Source: Neurospora intermedia (taxonomy: Eukaryota > Ascomycota > Sordariomycetes > Sordariales > Sordariaceae). From it: a stretch of 64,000 nucleotides of DNA. Under the pieces are notes generated by a model. The model saw only the letters and a program-made list of their open reading frames with translations, was not told the DNA's origin and searched no databases. Positions 23,023 through 34,963 of the stretch are shown in pieces. Numbering within the stretch: position 1 is the first letter of the stretch; the number at the start of each line of letters is the position of its first letter. Location: the NCBI GenBank assembly GCA_037102815.1, contig BTPP01000004.1, positions 3,100,001 through 3,164,000 of the forward strand. The letters run 5' to 3'. Both the position numbers and the translations under genes were made by a program.

Positions 23023-24882
23023 ACACGTTTGCCTTTTCCCTCTTACACTGGTGCAGAGTTGTCGTGGGAGGCCAGGGAGTCCGCCTGCTTAAGTCATCGC
23101 GGGGAGACCCAGGTAACCCCAGCCGTCAAGACCAGAGACAATGCACGTCTGCCGAAGTACAAAGTGCATGTTGTGTTCCACAGCCTCGACCTTGGTTGAT
23201 GGACTCAGACGGGATGCACAACAGCCTAACCCGGGGCCTTGGCTCGACGTCAATAGGCTTTACGTACGGCTTGTGTGGCGAACTTGGGCTCAATGGCCGA
23301 TCACCTTTGTGATTAGCATGACGGACTGCTAGCAAAGGAGGAAAGAGATGAAGCGTCTTCCGGCTGTGCAACGGCTCGAAGAGGCAGTCGACGTATGCAC
23401 TCTTCCCCGTCCAGACGAACCAAATACCCTGCCCTTTGCATATTCAGCTCTCCTCTTGGGTGCGCATGCGGCTGGCCAGCACCCAAAACTACCTGTCTCT
23501 GGCCCGTGCCATGGCCACTCGGCCTTTCTGGAGCCGCATCCAGACTCAGGACCCAGAGCTGAGGATTGGATGATAGAGGAGGGGCTGATAGTGACATGTA
23601 CACAGTAGTGAGGAAGATGACAGGGCTGCGTCAATGAAAGCAATGTGGTGCCAATCAAGACCAGGTCGGGAGTCGGCGTGGGGAGGTCCACGGAATGGTC
23701 GAGTTGGATGACGGAGGAGTATTGGCTATTGCAAAGCTGATCGCCTTCTTTTGGCGCCGTATCACGCCAGTCACTATAGACGCCACAAGCCATGATGCAG
23801 ATGATGGGATGTCGTGGATCCTGCCACCGGTGCCTCTTTTGTCTTGGTTTTTCTCGCCTTTGGGCGGGTTTTAGTCCAGCTTATCAATCTCTTTGGGTGG
23901 CATCCCGCCGTCTGGGTCGTGTCTCGGATATCGGATGATAGACGACGCCGACAGGACGGGGAGACAGGAAGTTGGAGAGCAGCAGAAAGCCATTTTTGGC
24001 AATGGAGGCGGCTCCTTGTTCAAGGTGGACAGCACGGGCAGCAGAGAAGGAGGTCAGCGTTTGAAAGAGTTACAGGATACAGTTGGGCGGGTAAATGATA
24101 CGGTCAGAAGAAACCTCAACGCATGGATCAATGATAAGTTGAAGGTGTCCGGTCGTGGTCTCAAGGTGCTTCTGCAAAGTGTCACTGGTTTGTGATGAGA
24201 AAAGAGATTGACGGATTAACTCGAAGGAAGTTCAATGAGAGGGAACCTATGTGAAAGAAGAAGAAGACAGCAGTTGGGAGCTTAAGGGAAGGCGCATAGA
24301 CATTCTCTTGTTACGGCGGGGGTTAGGGATATGTGTGTAATCGCACATTCTCCCCCGCAATGGAGGAACTGCTGCCTTCTGCCGTGTGCCCTAAAGCTGC
24401 CCACTGGACCTCAACTTTCGGGCGGTATCTCCAGAAGCAAGGGTACTCCAGGTCCAAACGCGTCAGGCGCGTCAAGAGAACCTAGCTCCAAGTCCCCTCC
24501 GGCCTCCATCTCTCCCGCCACACCATCGGACATCCCTCCCTCCCTCCCGCTCCCCCCTCCCCCACCTTACCCGCGCTGCCGTCCCACTCCTTTCTTCAAC
24601 GATGGACATCGATTGAAGCATCCGGACTGGACTGGACTGGAGCACACGAACAACTCAGGCCCCCCTCCCCAGCCGAACCCAAGAGACTCTGCATGCATGT
24701 TTGGAAACAACAGACTCCCCGCTTTCCACCCAGGCCTCACCCAAAGCCGAATCAGAGACACCACTTCCGGCAGTGGCTTGTGGTTCCCCGGGCTGCGATC
24801 ACCACCACTGCCCTCCGAATCCGATCCCGCCAATGACCAGCTACCGCTACCAATAACCCAAGAGGACCTCTACGACACTCCC
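23023..24882. other. Divergent spacer, DUF8004-like gene and ro-2
   Basis: About 1.9 kb. A plus-strand frame at 23893-24195 (100 codons, Lys/Arg/Gly-rich, ending LLQSVTGL) has no recognised motif. From 24331 the frame leading into ro-2 has no stop, giving 184 extra codons rich in Pro and Ser; I treat this as leader rather than protein. Confidence 0.4.
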
Positions 24883-26852
24883 ATGGCGCCCTTCAACCCC
24901 TACACCTATATCCGGTGTCCCTGCTCAGAGCTCAACCCCTACACCAAGAGGACTCCCGACGTCACCGCCCAAGGCCTGTCTCGCGCCGCTCAGGATGACG
25001 ACGACCATACCTTTGACCCTCGTGCTGCCCGGTCCAACTACAGCCTCTATCCACTAGAGTATCTCTCCTTCTGCGAGGACTGCCACCAGATCCGCTGTCC
25101 ACGATGTGTAGCCGAGGAGATTGTTTGCTACTACTGCCCCAACTGTCTGTTTGAGGTGCCGAGCAGCAACATTAGGAGCGAGGGGAGCAGGTCAGTGATG
25201 CTACGTCGTCTACCTACTTCCTCACACTTGACTAACATGGAACTTCTCTTCTCAGATGTACCCGAAGCTGCTTCCAGTGCCCAATATGCATCGGGCCCCT
25301 CGCTGTGAACCATGTCGAGACACCACCAGACCCAAACCAGCTGCTTAGTCCAGACCATGCCTCTTCTTCCCACTCGGGCTCTTATATCTTGTCATGCTCC
25401 TACTGCAACTGGAGCTCTACCGAAATAGGCATCAAGTTCGACAAGCCGAACAGCATCCACATGCAACTGGCCAAGCTACGAAACGGCGGCGAGACGAGAT
25501 TGACAGCGAAGGAGCGCAAGGAGCGACGGAAGGAACAGGCCTCCCAAGGCGGCGGCGGTGGCAGCAGCACCGGCCAGGGAGAAGAAGACCTAGACACCCT
25601 CCTGGACATGGAAACCCAGTTCGCCAACCTCAAGTCCTTTTACCAGAACCAGCTCTCCGACGCCAATGGTACCGGCAAAGTAGGCGGCGACCCCTCCGCC
25701 GCCCTGGGCAACCTAGGCTTCGACGCGCCCGCCTCTCTCTCCCGCATCATGTCGCTGTACACCGGCTCCTCCTCGTTGCACGACAAGAAATCCAAGTCGC
25801 GACCGGGCACCATGCGCGAAGCACTTGCTCCCTCCGAAGGTCTGCAACTAGCCTCGCTCGATGAATCCAGCGCCATCACCGCCCTCCAAGACTTTGAATC
25901 CACCACCGGCCTCGACGCCTACTCCTCTACAGCCTCCACCACCCAACTCCAGTCCCAAGCCCCTTACCTCGGCGCCTCGCCCCTCCACGGTCTCACGCGC
26001 TTCACCTCGTCGCTGCGCCCGATTCCCTACCTCTTGCGTACCAAGCGTTCCAAGCGCTGCCCGCAGTGCCGCCACATCATCAGCAAGCCCGAGAGCAAAG
26101 TGACCACGACGCGCTTCCGCATTCGTCTGATAGCGGGTAACTACATCCCGACCATCACCATCAAGCAGCTGATCATCCCCGGCCTGACCCCGCCACCGAT
26201 GCCAAACCTACCACCGGATACCATCGAGCCTTTGAAGCCGGCTCAGTTCGTGCTAACCTTCAAGAATCCCATTTTCGAATCGGTGCGAGTTACCTTGGCC
26301 ACACCAGCCACCACCCCCGGCAGGTTCCCTGCCAAAGTCACTATCCTCTGTCCGCAATTCGAAATAGACTCCAACACGGACGTCTGGGAGGAAGCGCTCA
26401 AAGATAACAACGCCACATCTTCCTCTTCTCAATCTCAAAACCTCTCCAGCTCCACAGGGCCCGAAGGTTCAGGCCCAGGTGGTCGTAAACGCGCAGGCAC
26501 GTTGCGGCCGGGCACGGCGGGGGGCGCAAGTCTGGCGGGGGAGGAATTGGGACCGGAAGTAGGCAAAGTGTGGGAGAGGGGAAGGAACTGGACGAGTATC
26601 GTGATTGAGGTGATACCCGCCAGTCTGGTGCAGACGGCCAAGAGGGATGGAAGGGGACCGATTAAGGAGGATGAGGATGTGCTGGAGATACCCATGTTTG
26701 TGAGGATCGAGTGGGAGGCGGAGGCACCAGAGGATGAGATCATGCCTGGGTTGAGCAGCGCAAAGGGAGGAAATAAGGATGGTGGGAAGGAGAAGAGGGA
26801 GTTGGCGTATTGGTGTGTGCTGGGGTTGGGGAGGGTTGCAAGGACGTTGTGA
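24883..26852 (+). CDS. ro-2: Dynactin p62 subunit (DCTN4-like; ropy-2)
   Basis: Exons 24883-25190 and 25256-26852 (intron 65 nt, GTCAGT/CAG) give 634 residues. The N-terminus NPYTYIRCPCSE and the successive Cys pairs (CEDC..RCPRC, CYYCPNC, CTRSCFQCPIC, LSCSYCNW, KRCPQCRHII) are the zinc-binding pattern of dynactin p62, and LSYC-type WSSTEIGI follows as in the family. p62 sits at the pointed end of the dynactin Arp1 filament and helps target dynein-dynactin cargo; in Neurospora the orthologue is ropy-2, needed for normal hyphal growth and nuclear distribution. The middle holds a Lys/Glu-rich coiled-coil-like stretch (ETRLTAKERKERRKE) and the C-terminal half a beta-rich region. The frame is open for 184 codons upstream of the chosen ATG. 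Confidence 0.9.
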
Positions 26853-27316
26853 GAGGGTGTTTGTGAGTGGTCATGATAAAATGAGTTATTGCATTTGGGG
26901 GGTTAGAGAGTCAAGTAATGATGTTTACGATTGAAGGCATGGTTCAAGGGTATGATATGTATGACGGCGTTTAAAAGCATGTAACGACCATAGAAATTGC
27001 AGGACAAACACAAGAGGACTGGAACAAACACGACGAGCACATGATCGCAAATATGGACAAGATGTATCCCACAATCCATAACGCAGTAGTATTTGAATGT
27101 TGGCATTGATAGTGCACAACACAAGGGATAACAGGTAGTAGGGGGAAACCCATGCCTGCCCTTTTTCCAGAGACAAGCTAGCTAGACGCCGTTCCTTTTG
27201 TACTGCCATGCATGCATTGCAAGAGAACCGAACCCGAATATCATTTGAGCCCTAACCCGATAATCACCCTTGGAGTGCTCCAGCCCAGACACTCAAACGC
27301 CCATTGCGTCCACCGT
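26853..27316. other. Convergent 3' spacer
   Basis: The 3' ends of ro-2 (+) and eS7 (-) face each other here. No gene seen. Confidence 0.5.
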
Positions 27317-28397
27317 TTAGTACTCAGCGGAGACAAGGGGGAACTCGAAGAGGACGTTCTTGCCGGTGAGGCGGCGGTAGACGGCGGAGTAGGTGTCGAG
27401 GCGGTAGTCGACGGAGCCGCGCTCCTTCTCGTCAAGGATAACCTTGAGGGTCTTGGAGCCGTCCTCCTTGACACGGAGACGCTTGCCAACGATCTCGACG
27501 GGGTAGACGAGGTCGGTGAGGATGGCGTCGTGGACGGCAGTGAGGGTGCGCGAACGGGGACGCTTCTGCTTGAGGGTGTTGCGGGAGCGGCTGGAGCGCT
27601 TGGGGCGGGGGAGGATACGGCGAGAAGCGACGATCAGGACGTGGCGGTCAGAGAACTTCTTCTCGAGCTCACGGGTGAGACTAAGGGGGTGCAAGTTAGT
27701 ATCACTGCAATGTTTGACATCAAGAGATTGAAAACTTACCGCTGCTGGACGCGGTGGAAGCCCTGCAGGGAAGGGACGGGGACAAAGATGACAATAGCCT
27801 TCTTGCCGTGGCCAACCTCGATCTATTCCAGACCAAAAGTCAGCATGCGAGCTCCAGGATGACCATGGGGATATCAATCCTTGGACCGCTCCCGTCCTAT
27901 TCCGCGGCGCGCTGTATGGTATTTCTGATGTGTATATGGTCTCTGGGCGCGAGCAAGCAACAGACACACGCCTGCAAGTGCCCATGGTGATTCTGTGTCC
28001 ATTCTTTCAGGAATCAATCATCATGCACCCTCTGGGCACCGCTGCTACTGCTTGTGCCTGGCTGCCCGCCCCTTCCCAATATGCTCATATCATATTTCCC
28101 AGAAGCGACTTTTCGGCTCGAGGCGAAAAACGTGGTGTGTCTTTTTCGCTCTCGTGGTGTGCGCCGACGCCGGAACAGGAACTCGGAGAGTCTTCGGTTT
28201 TCTGTTTTTTTTTTCGCGGTGTCGAGATTTCATACCTCGCGGGCAGAGACGAACTGCAGAGGGCGGAGAGCAGCCTTGAGGTCGGCAGTGTTGGACTCAA
28301 GGTCGTAGAGGGCGCCAGCGACGGCGGTCTCAAGCTCAGAAGGGTTCTGGCGAGAGGGGCTGTTGGCCGCGATCTTGTTGAGCTGAGGGGCAGACAT
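27317..28397 (-). CDS. rps7: 40S ribosomal protein eS7 (RPS7)
   Basis: Exons 28397-28236, 27822-27740 and 27680-27317 join to 202 residues, the usual fungal eS7 length. The sequence is unmistakable: [95 protein letters not shown] and the C-terminal KNVLFEFP. It is a component of the small subunit and needed for 18S rRNA maturation. Intron 1 is long (413 nt) as is common for fungal ribosomal-protein genes; intron 2 is 59 nt. The gene shares its upstream region with a divergent membrane-protein gene. Confidence 0.97.
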
Positions 28398-28896
28398 TTT
28401 GGCGATTGTCGATATCGGGTCGATCGGTCGGTCGTCGTCGATTGCAAGAGTCTCAAGGCGCCCGTCGTGATGGACTGCGGGTAAGAAAAGTTGGATGGGT
28501 CCCAAGTTGCGGAGACACGCCAAGACTTAGGGCTCGTGAGCCCTCTCTCCGCTTATCGGTTGGAGGTGGGTGATTAGCAGATAAGGAGTGCCCGGGCCAT
28601 CATTTCATTTCGCTGAACTGATCGAAACAGGCAGGCGGTGTCAATTCTCAGATGGGCAGAATGTTTATGTATTCCTAGGACCCCACGGCAATTGAATGGC
28701 CCAAGCTCCAATCCACACGCTTCGGGCTAAAGACAGAGCGAGGTGAATTGGGTGATTGCACCAAAACCACAGACAAGGTTCATGGCTGCGTCCCGTCAGT
28801 CAGTCATCAGCGCAACCTCCTCCTCCAACGCGCCCCAACACACGCGGCCAGCAACAACTTGACGGCGTTACGAGCTCACGGTTACTTCCATTGGAA
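28398..28896. promoter_or_regulatory. Shared upstream region of eS7 (-) and DUF7704-like gene (+)
   Basis: About 500 bases between two divergent start codons. It has GC-rich blocks next to the eS7 start (CGATCGG and TCGTCGTCG runs) and an A/C-rich leader before the plus-strand start. No specific factor site is claimed. Confidence 0.5.
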
Positions 28897-29421
28897 ATGG
28901 CTTCAGACAAACAAGCTCCTGCTGGAGCAACAGCAACAAATCAACCTCAAGGATCCGCATTCTCCCTCCCGCTCCTCTACCGCCTCTTCTTCCTCCTCAT
29001 CGAACCTCTCTCCGCCCTGCTTGGCGCATATTACGCCTACTTCGACAAAAAGGCCTACCTCGAGCTCACGCATGCCGCCTCGGCTCCTGAGACGATTCCG
29101 TTGGGAACGTCCATCGTGCTCTCCCAACTCGCCAACCTGTATCTCTTCTTCGCCATAAACGAAGCCCTCGTGCTGCGGTCAACCTCGGACATCCGCGTCT
29201 GGAAGACCGTGCTCTTCTGTCTGTTGATTGGCGACATCGGACATCTCTACACGGTTCGCGAGTTGGGAATGAACATCTACTGGAGTCCGTCAACGTGGAA
29301 TGCCATCGATTGGGGCAACATCCCGTTTGTCTACCTTGGCGCATCGATGAGGATTGCCTTTTTGGCTGATGTGGGCTTGTTCAAATCGGGGAAGAGGTTG
29401 CAGAAGAAGAGGACGGTTTGA
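28897..29421 (+). CDS. DUF7704-like four-span membrane protein
   Basis: One exon of 174 residues from ATG 28897. Four membrane segments: LLYRLFFLLIEPLSALLGAYYAYF, SIVLSQLANLYLFFAINEALVL, TVLFCLLIGDIGHLYTV and IPFVYLGASMRIAFLADVGLF, with the signature sequences YLELTH, NEALVLRSTSDIRVWK and GHLYTVRELGMNIYW between them. This order matches my memory of the fungal integral-membrane family DUF7704; its function is unknown to me. The basic C-terminus (KSGKRLQKKRTV) may be an endoplasmic-reticulum retention or topology signal. An in-frame ATG at 28756 would add 47 low-complexity residues and is less likely to be used. Confidence 0.85.
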   Translation: MASDKQAPAGATATNQPQGSAFSLPLLYRLFFLLIEPLSALLGAYYAYFDKKAYLELTHAASAPETIPLGTSIVLSQLANLYLFFAINEALVLRSTSDIRVWKTVLFCLLIGDIGHLYTVRELGMNIYWSPSTWNAIDWGNIPFVYLGASMRIAFLADVGLFKSGKRLQKKRTV

Positions 29422-30254
29422 TTCGGGAGGTGAAAGGAACTGTGGCTAGATAAACGGCGTGATAGCAGATTGAGCGAGTTCAACAAGCGCTTTAGAGATT
29501 TTTTCTGGATATCAAAAGAGGCGGATCGATATACATCTGGCACGAGCTAACCTTGACCAAGCTTCCGTGAGCTTGGAGAGCTCTTCTGCTATTGAACAGA
29601 TGCACCTCTGCAACTTCAATGGTCGTCGAGGTCACCAAAGCCATCGATCAGCAAGCGCAATGCGACGAGTTGATTCGTGGATAAATAGAGTTACACCCTG
29701 AGCCCCTTTGGCCTTAGCTTCCTCTCTCCGTGGGGCTATCACTCAACCCCCAATGAACCCTTTCCTCAGAAAACGAGACTTATACCCGTATCTATCGCGG
29801 GGCATGGCGGGGGGAGACCCCCCATGATGAAGGTATCTACGATATTCCTCCTTACATCAGATGATTCAGCTTGTCGCTTTTTCTCTAGAAGTAGGAGGGA
29901 TCCGCCAGAGTGGGTAGGAATCCCGCGATATTTCCCATGAAAGGGAAAAGCCGCGGGGGGCTTATGTCACGTCCGGTATGGTACGCTTTCCTAGTGACGA
30001 TCTGCCCCCCTCATGGGCAAAAGATTTCCGAAGGGCATGCCCTCCGGCTGAACTGTTATAAGGAGGCAGTGGGAGAACACTCTGGCATGCTCGGTAACTT
30101 TGTTGCCGTGTGTTGATCATCCGCTTGTCCGTCAGTGAATTTATAACTCTGGGAACACCCCATCCTGTAGTCCTCCCGGTCGTGTTTGCTTGTTTCCTTC
30201 ATACGTTGTCACTTGCTTGTCGTTCTTGCTTCATACGTACACACAATCTCCAAC
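29422..30254. other. Spacer
   Basis: No gene. The last 80 bases before the dehydrogenase start are a pyrimidine-rich leader. Confidence 0.45.
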
Positions 30255-31544
30255 ATGTCTGTCCCCGAAAAGTTCACCGGCTTCCAGGTCAACGGCCCCG
30301 AGACCTGGACCGAGTTTCACAAAAACGAGTTCCAACCCAAGCCCTTTGGCGACTACGACGTCGACATTAAGATTGAATGCTGTGGTGTTTGCGGTAGCGA
30401 TGTTCACACCATCAGCGGCGGTTGGGGCGAGCAGAAGTTCCCTCTTGCTGTTGGACATGGTACGGTCCTTGCCCTACATATGATGCCTACCATACTATCC
30501 TATCTCTCCGTCAACCAGCTATTGAACCTCAAGACTAACTGATTGATTGAAAACCCATAGAAATCATTGGAACCGCCCTCCGCGTCGGTCCCAAAGTGAC
30601 TCTCATCAAGCCCGGCCAGCGTGTCGGCGTGGGCGCCCAGTCCTACTCGTGCCTCGACTGCCGTCAGTGCAAGAACGACAACGAGACATACTGCCGCAAG
30701 CAACTAGACACTTATGGCGCCGTATGGCCTGATACCGGCATCGTCAGCCAGGGCGGTTACTCCTCCCATGTTCGCACCCACGAGCACTGGTTCGTCTTTT
30801 TTTTTTTTTTTTTTTTTTTCTCTCTCCCTCTCCCCTCCCTCTCTTTCCTTTAAAACCCCCAACTAACACATTCGTGCCCCTCGATATGACAGGGTCTTCC
30901 CAATCCCCGACGCCCTCCCCTCCACCGTCGCCGCTCCCATGCTCTGCGCCGGTCTCACCGCCTACTCCCCTCTGGTCCGCAACGGCTGCGGCCCCGGCAA
31001 GAAAGTCGGCATCGTCGGCCTCGGCGGCATCGGCCACCTGGGTCTCTTGTTCGCCAAAGCCCTCGGCGCCACCGTCTACGTCATCTCGCGCACGCACTCC
31101 AAAGAAGCCGACGCCCGGAAAATGGGCGCCGACGGCTTCCTCGCTACTGCCGACCCCAACTGGAACGAAGAGCACATTATGACGTTTGACCTGATCATCA
31201 ACACGGCCAACAGCTTTGAAGGGTTCGACCTGGATGCGTACTTGAGCTTGTTGGATGTCCATGGGAAGTGGGTCAGTGTGGGATTGCCCGAAGATGAGGA
31301 GGGGATCCGGGTGCGGAATCAGACGTTCTTGAAGAATGGGTGTTTCTTCGGGAGTAGTCATTTGGGGAGCCGCAGAGAGACGTTGGAGATGCTGCAGCTT
31401 GCGGCGGACAAGGGGGTCAGGACGTGGGTGGAGGAGGTGAAGATTAATGAGGAAAACCTAAAGGGGGTGATGCAGAAGATGAAGGGCGCTGGAGGGAGGT
31501 ATCGGTTTTGTTTGACGGGGTATGAGGAGGCTTTTGGGGCGTGA
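30255..31544 (+). CDS. NADP-dependent alcohol dehydrogenase, Adh6/cinnamyl-alcohol type
   Basis: Exons 30255-30459, 30561-30789 and 30893-31544 give 361 residues. Zinc medium-chain dehydrogenase features are complete: catalytic-zinc ligands Cys46 (CGVCGSDVH), His68-Glu69 and Cys163; structural-zinc Cys99, Cys102, Cys105 and Cys113; Rossmann motif GLGGIGHLG (187-195). Ser210-Arg211 after the second strand is the pair that favours NADPH in yeast Adh6. The family reduces aliphatic and aromatic aldehydes to alcohols (and the reverse) and helps detoxify aldehydes. Intron 1 borders are GTACGG/TAG; intron 2 has a weak GTTCGT donor next to a 23-T run and a CAG acceptor. The protein is cytosolic as no targeting signal is visible. 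Confidence 0.93.
30797..30819. repeat. Poly-T run at the 5' end of an intron
   Basis: A 23-T homopolymer starting eight bases after the donor of the second dehydrogenase intron. Confidence 0.9.
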
Positions 31545-32799
31545 ATTGGTGATCTTTCTTTGGGGACTTCGGGAGTGTAGGATTAGATGAGGTAACTAGG
31601 AATGGGAAAGGGGGTTAAAGTCAAAAGAGGATAGATTTAACACATCGCTAAGAAAACAATTGAAAAACTTTATGATCAGGAATGTTTCGTGGATTTTTTG
31701 TTAAGGACTTTGCTCAAAATTTCCCAAAGTCACTTAATGGGGCTTGCAGACACTTGGCTTTTGACGATTATTTCCTAAGATTTTGGTATCAGTTCATGTT
31801 GTCAGGGAAGACGAGGGCGTCGAGACACTGGAAAGGTTGACTTGCTTTCTGGTCAAGAGGTAGTAATGGTAAGTTGTCACTCACGAACCATTCATCATAA
31901 CAACAGACGGGTACTAATACCTGTCTAGTAGCTGTTGTCATAAACACGCTCTATCATTGCATCTCGCTGAGGATGTGTCTTGTCTAGAAACAGAAAACGC
32001 CAGAACCCCTTCTATGCAATTGTCCACGTAACCCCAAGTCTATAAAACTCCATGCAAACAAATGTTTATTATATCCGGGGGAGAAGAAGCCAGAAAAAGC
32101 AAACAAACTCTCCCTGGCAACGGCAGTTTGAAACAGAGGCCCTGGTGGAGTGCGTGTCGTCCCAAGACCTGAAGGTGTCGCCACTCACAAAACTCCACGG
32201 TTCCACCTTAACCCCTGAACCAGGGAGAGCCGCGAAACGTTCGCAGTTCACAAAGCGATGAAGCCCTAGAAAAAAAATTAGCGAGAGATTCCCTATAGAG
32301 TGGTTGAAAGATGGAGGAGTTGATGCTCACCAAGTAACTATTAACAAGGGGTATATAAGGTATGAGTGCGTAGTGTGGTAGTGAAAGACACCATCTACTA
32401 TCTAGCAGTTACTGTAAAAAGATGAAGCAAACAACGCCGCGTTCCCAAAGCGATTTGAAATGCAACCACCGCCCAAATAATTTTTCCGTAAACCAGTCAT
32501 TCATGCCCTTCTTGAAACCTTTTCGTTTTTTCCCCGATTTTTGCAATGCGCTGCTGCTGCTGGTGCTGTGCCCAAATGCTGATGTTCACGTCATCAGAGG
32601 GGACAGTCTTGAGCGGTAACCAAAGTTGGTGATGTTGTTGTCGAACCGAAGGGTGTGCTGATGACCCTGGGTATTGTGACTGACCTCGAAACCGGTGGCA
32701 GCCACAGTAGTCCTCCTCTTGAATTGAATCCATGCCCTTCGCTGCGGGCAACTCCTATGCATCGTCATCGTGCTACTACTGCTTTCGTTTGTCGATAAT
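31545..32799. other. Convergent 3' spacer
   Basis: About 1.25 kb between the dehydrogenase (+) and CTP synthase (-) stop codons. AT-rich in parts; no gene or RNA found. Confidence 0.45.
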
Positions 32800-34963
32800 T
32801 TAGAAGTGAGCGCCGTTGATACTCCCATTGGCAAAGCCGGCATCCTGGAGGATCTCCTTGGTGATCTGCTCGAGGCAGCCAATGGCAGCGGCAACGAAGC
32901 CAAGGAAGGGGCGGGAGGGGTCGAGGACACGGCTGGTGTACTCGGGGTGGTACTGAACACCGACGTAGTAAGGGTGGTCCTTGATCTCGACAACCTCCAT
33001 GCGCTCACCGGAGTCGTCCTTGCCGATGAAGATGAGGCCAGATTGCTCGAGCTTCTCGATGTAGTCGGGGTTGACCTCGTAACGGTGACGGTGACGCTCC
33101 TCGATGGTGGTGGCCTCGCCGTAGAGAGCACGGAGCTTGCTGAACTCAGAGCCGGGCTGGAAGTGAGTGGAACGGGTGCCGAGACGCATGGTACCGCCAA
33201 GCTTCTCCTTGGAACCCTCGGGCATGAAGATGATGACGCGGTGCTCAGCGTTAGCATCGAACTCCTCAGAGGTGGCATCCTTGAGCTCGCAGAGGTTGCG
33301 GGCAGCCTCGATGACGGCAACCTGCATACCAAGGCAGACACCGAGGAAGGGGGTCTTTTGCTCACGAGCCCACTGGGCAGCACGGATCATACCCTCGGTA
33401 CCACGGTGACCGAAGCCGCCAGGGACGAGAATGCCCTTGGCGACGCAAACATCGTGCCAAGCCTTGTGGTACTTGGTGGGATCCTCCTTCTGGGTCTTCT
33501 CCTCGAGGTGCTCAGAGTCAACCCAGATGAGGTTGAGCTTGCGGCCACAGCGCATGGCGGAGTGCTCAAGAGCCTTGATGACGGAAAGGTAAGCATCGTG
33601 AAGCTCAACGTACTTGCCGACCAAGACGATGTCGACGGTCTCGGCGTAACCGAGGGGAACAATCTTCTGCCACTTGGCCCAGACCTCCTGGCCCTGGCTG
33701 ACACGGGCGGGGGAGAGCTTGACGTCGTCGAGCTTCAGGGTCTCCTTAAGTTCCCTGAGCAGACCCTGCTCCTCAAGGAGAAGAGGCACCTGGTAGATGG
33801 TGGGCATATCGCGGACGGCAAGGACCTGGTTGACCTCGACCTGGCAGCTGGAAGCGACCTTGTTGATGGTGCCCTGCTCGAGGGGCTTCTCACAACGGCA
33901 CGCAATCTGCAGAATGGAGTTAGCAGGCAAGGATCACCAGACTACTGACGAGGATACTGACCAAGTCGGGAATGAGACCAGCACTCCTGACGCTCTTGAC
34001 AGCGTGTTGGGTAGGCTTCGTCTTCTGCTCGCCGTTGACGACAGGGACGTAAGAGACGTGGATGTTGATGAAGTTGTTCTTGCCAGCTCTGTGACGGAGC
34101 TGGGTGAGGGCCTCAACGAAAGGCATGCTCTCAATATCACCGACAGTACCACCCTATTGGGAGTTAGCAGACGCCATGGCTGATGAATGGACAGTGGACC
34201 AGCGTACCAACTCGATGATGCAGACATCGGGCTCCTCGCCAGACTTGTCGACAGGTACCCTGGAGACACGGTTGATGGTGTCGATGATCGCGTCGATAAC
34301 GTGGGGTACAACCTGGACAGTGCGGCCGAGGTACTTGCCCTTGCGCTCGTTCTCGATGACCTGCTGGTAGACCTTGCCGGTGGTGATGTTGTTGTCGCGG
34401 GCAAGGTCGACACCGAGGTAACGCTCGTAGTTGCCGAGATCCAGATCGGTCTCGCCACCATCATGAAGGACGAAGCACTCGCCGTGCTCCTTGGGGTTCA
34501 TGGTACCGGCATCAACGTTGATGTAGGGGTCAATCTTGATGGCAGTGACCTTGAGGCCGAGGGTCTTGAGAAGGAGACCGCATGATGAGGCTATTGATTG
34601 GTGTTAGTGGATTAAGCCCGAAATAACATGTGATAGACGGGCCTATTCATCATCATCATATGCATCCTTGAGAGGATGTTGAAGTGATGTCACAGAAACA
34701 CGCCAAACTCATGAATTTTTCTCTTTTACTTGGCATGCACCCAATTTGAGTGACTCGATGCGTATGAGTGAGATTGAGGATGATTGTGGTGGTTGTTCCC
34801 CATCAATAGGTTGAGAAGAGAGGGACTGCCTACCAATGATTCCCTTGCCAACTCCACTCACAACACCTGTAGGACGCAGACAAGTTAGACCAGTGTTCAC
34901 ATGAGATAATTATTTGTTTATTGTCTATGTTTACATACCTCCTGACACCAGAACGAACTTCAT
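32800..34963 (-). CDS. CTP synthase (glutamine-hydrolysing)
   Basis: Exons 34963-34939, 34866-34834, 34590-34208, 34153-33962 and 33906-32800 give 579 residues, the same length as yeast Ura7. The synthetase domain begins [18 protein letters not shown] (P-loop-like), with [39 protein letters not shown] and [15 protein letters not shown]. The C-terminal glutaminase carries GVCLGMQ with Cys402 and YHPEY with His531 and Glu533. It makes CTP from UTP, ATP and glutamine, the last step of pyrimidine nucleotide synthesis, and the enzyme commonly polymerises into cytoplasmic filaments. The first exon is only 25 coding bases and exon 2 only 33. An in-frame ATG 18 bases upstream (34981) would add six residues. 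Corresponds to yeast URA7/URA8. Confidence 0.95.

Noticed and set aside
23893-24195. 100-codon plus-strand frame upstream of ro-2
   Set aside because: No motif and no clear start context; could be chance.
27823-28235. Possible box C/D snoRNA in the long first intron of eS7
   Set aside because: An ATGATGA is present, but the nearest CTGA lies only a few bases away and the next one too far, with no terminal stem.
32770-33948. Plus-strand frame of 392 codons
   Set aside because: Antisense of the CTP synthase exon 5, which is certain.
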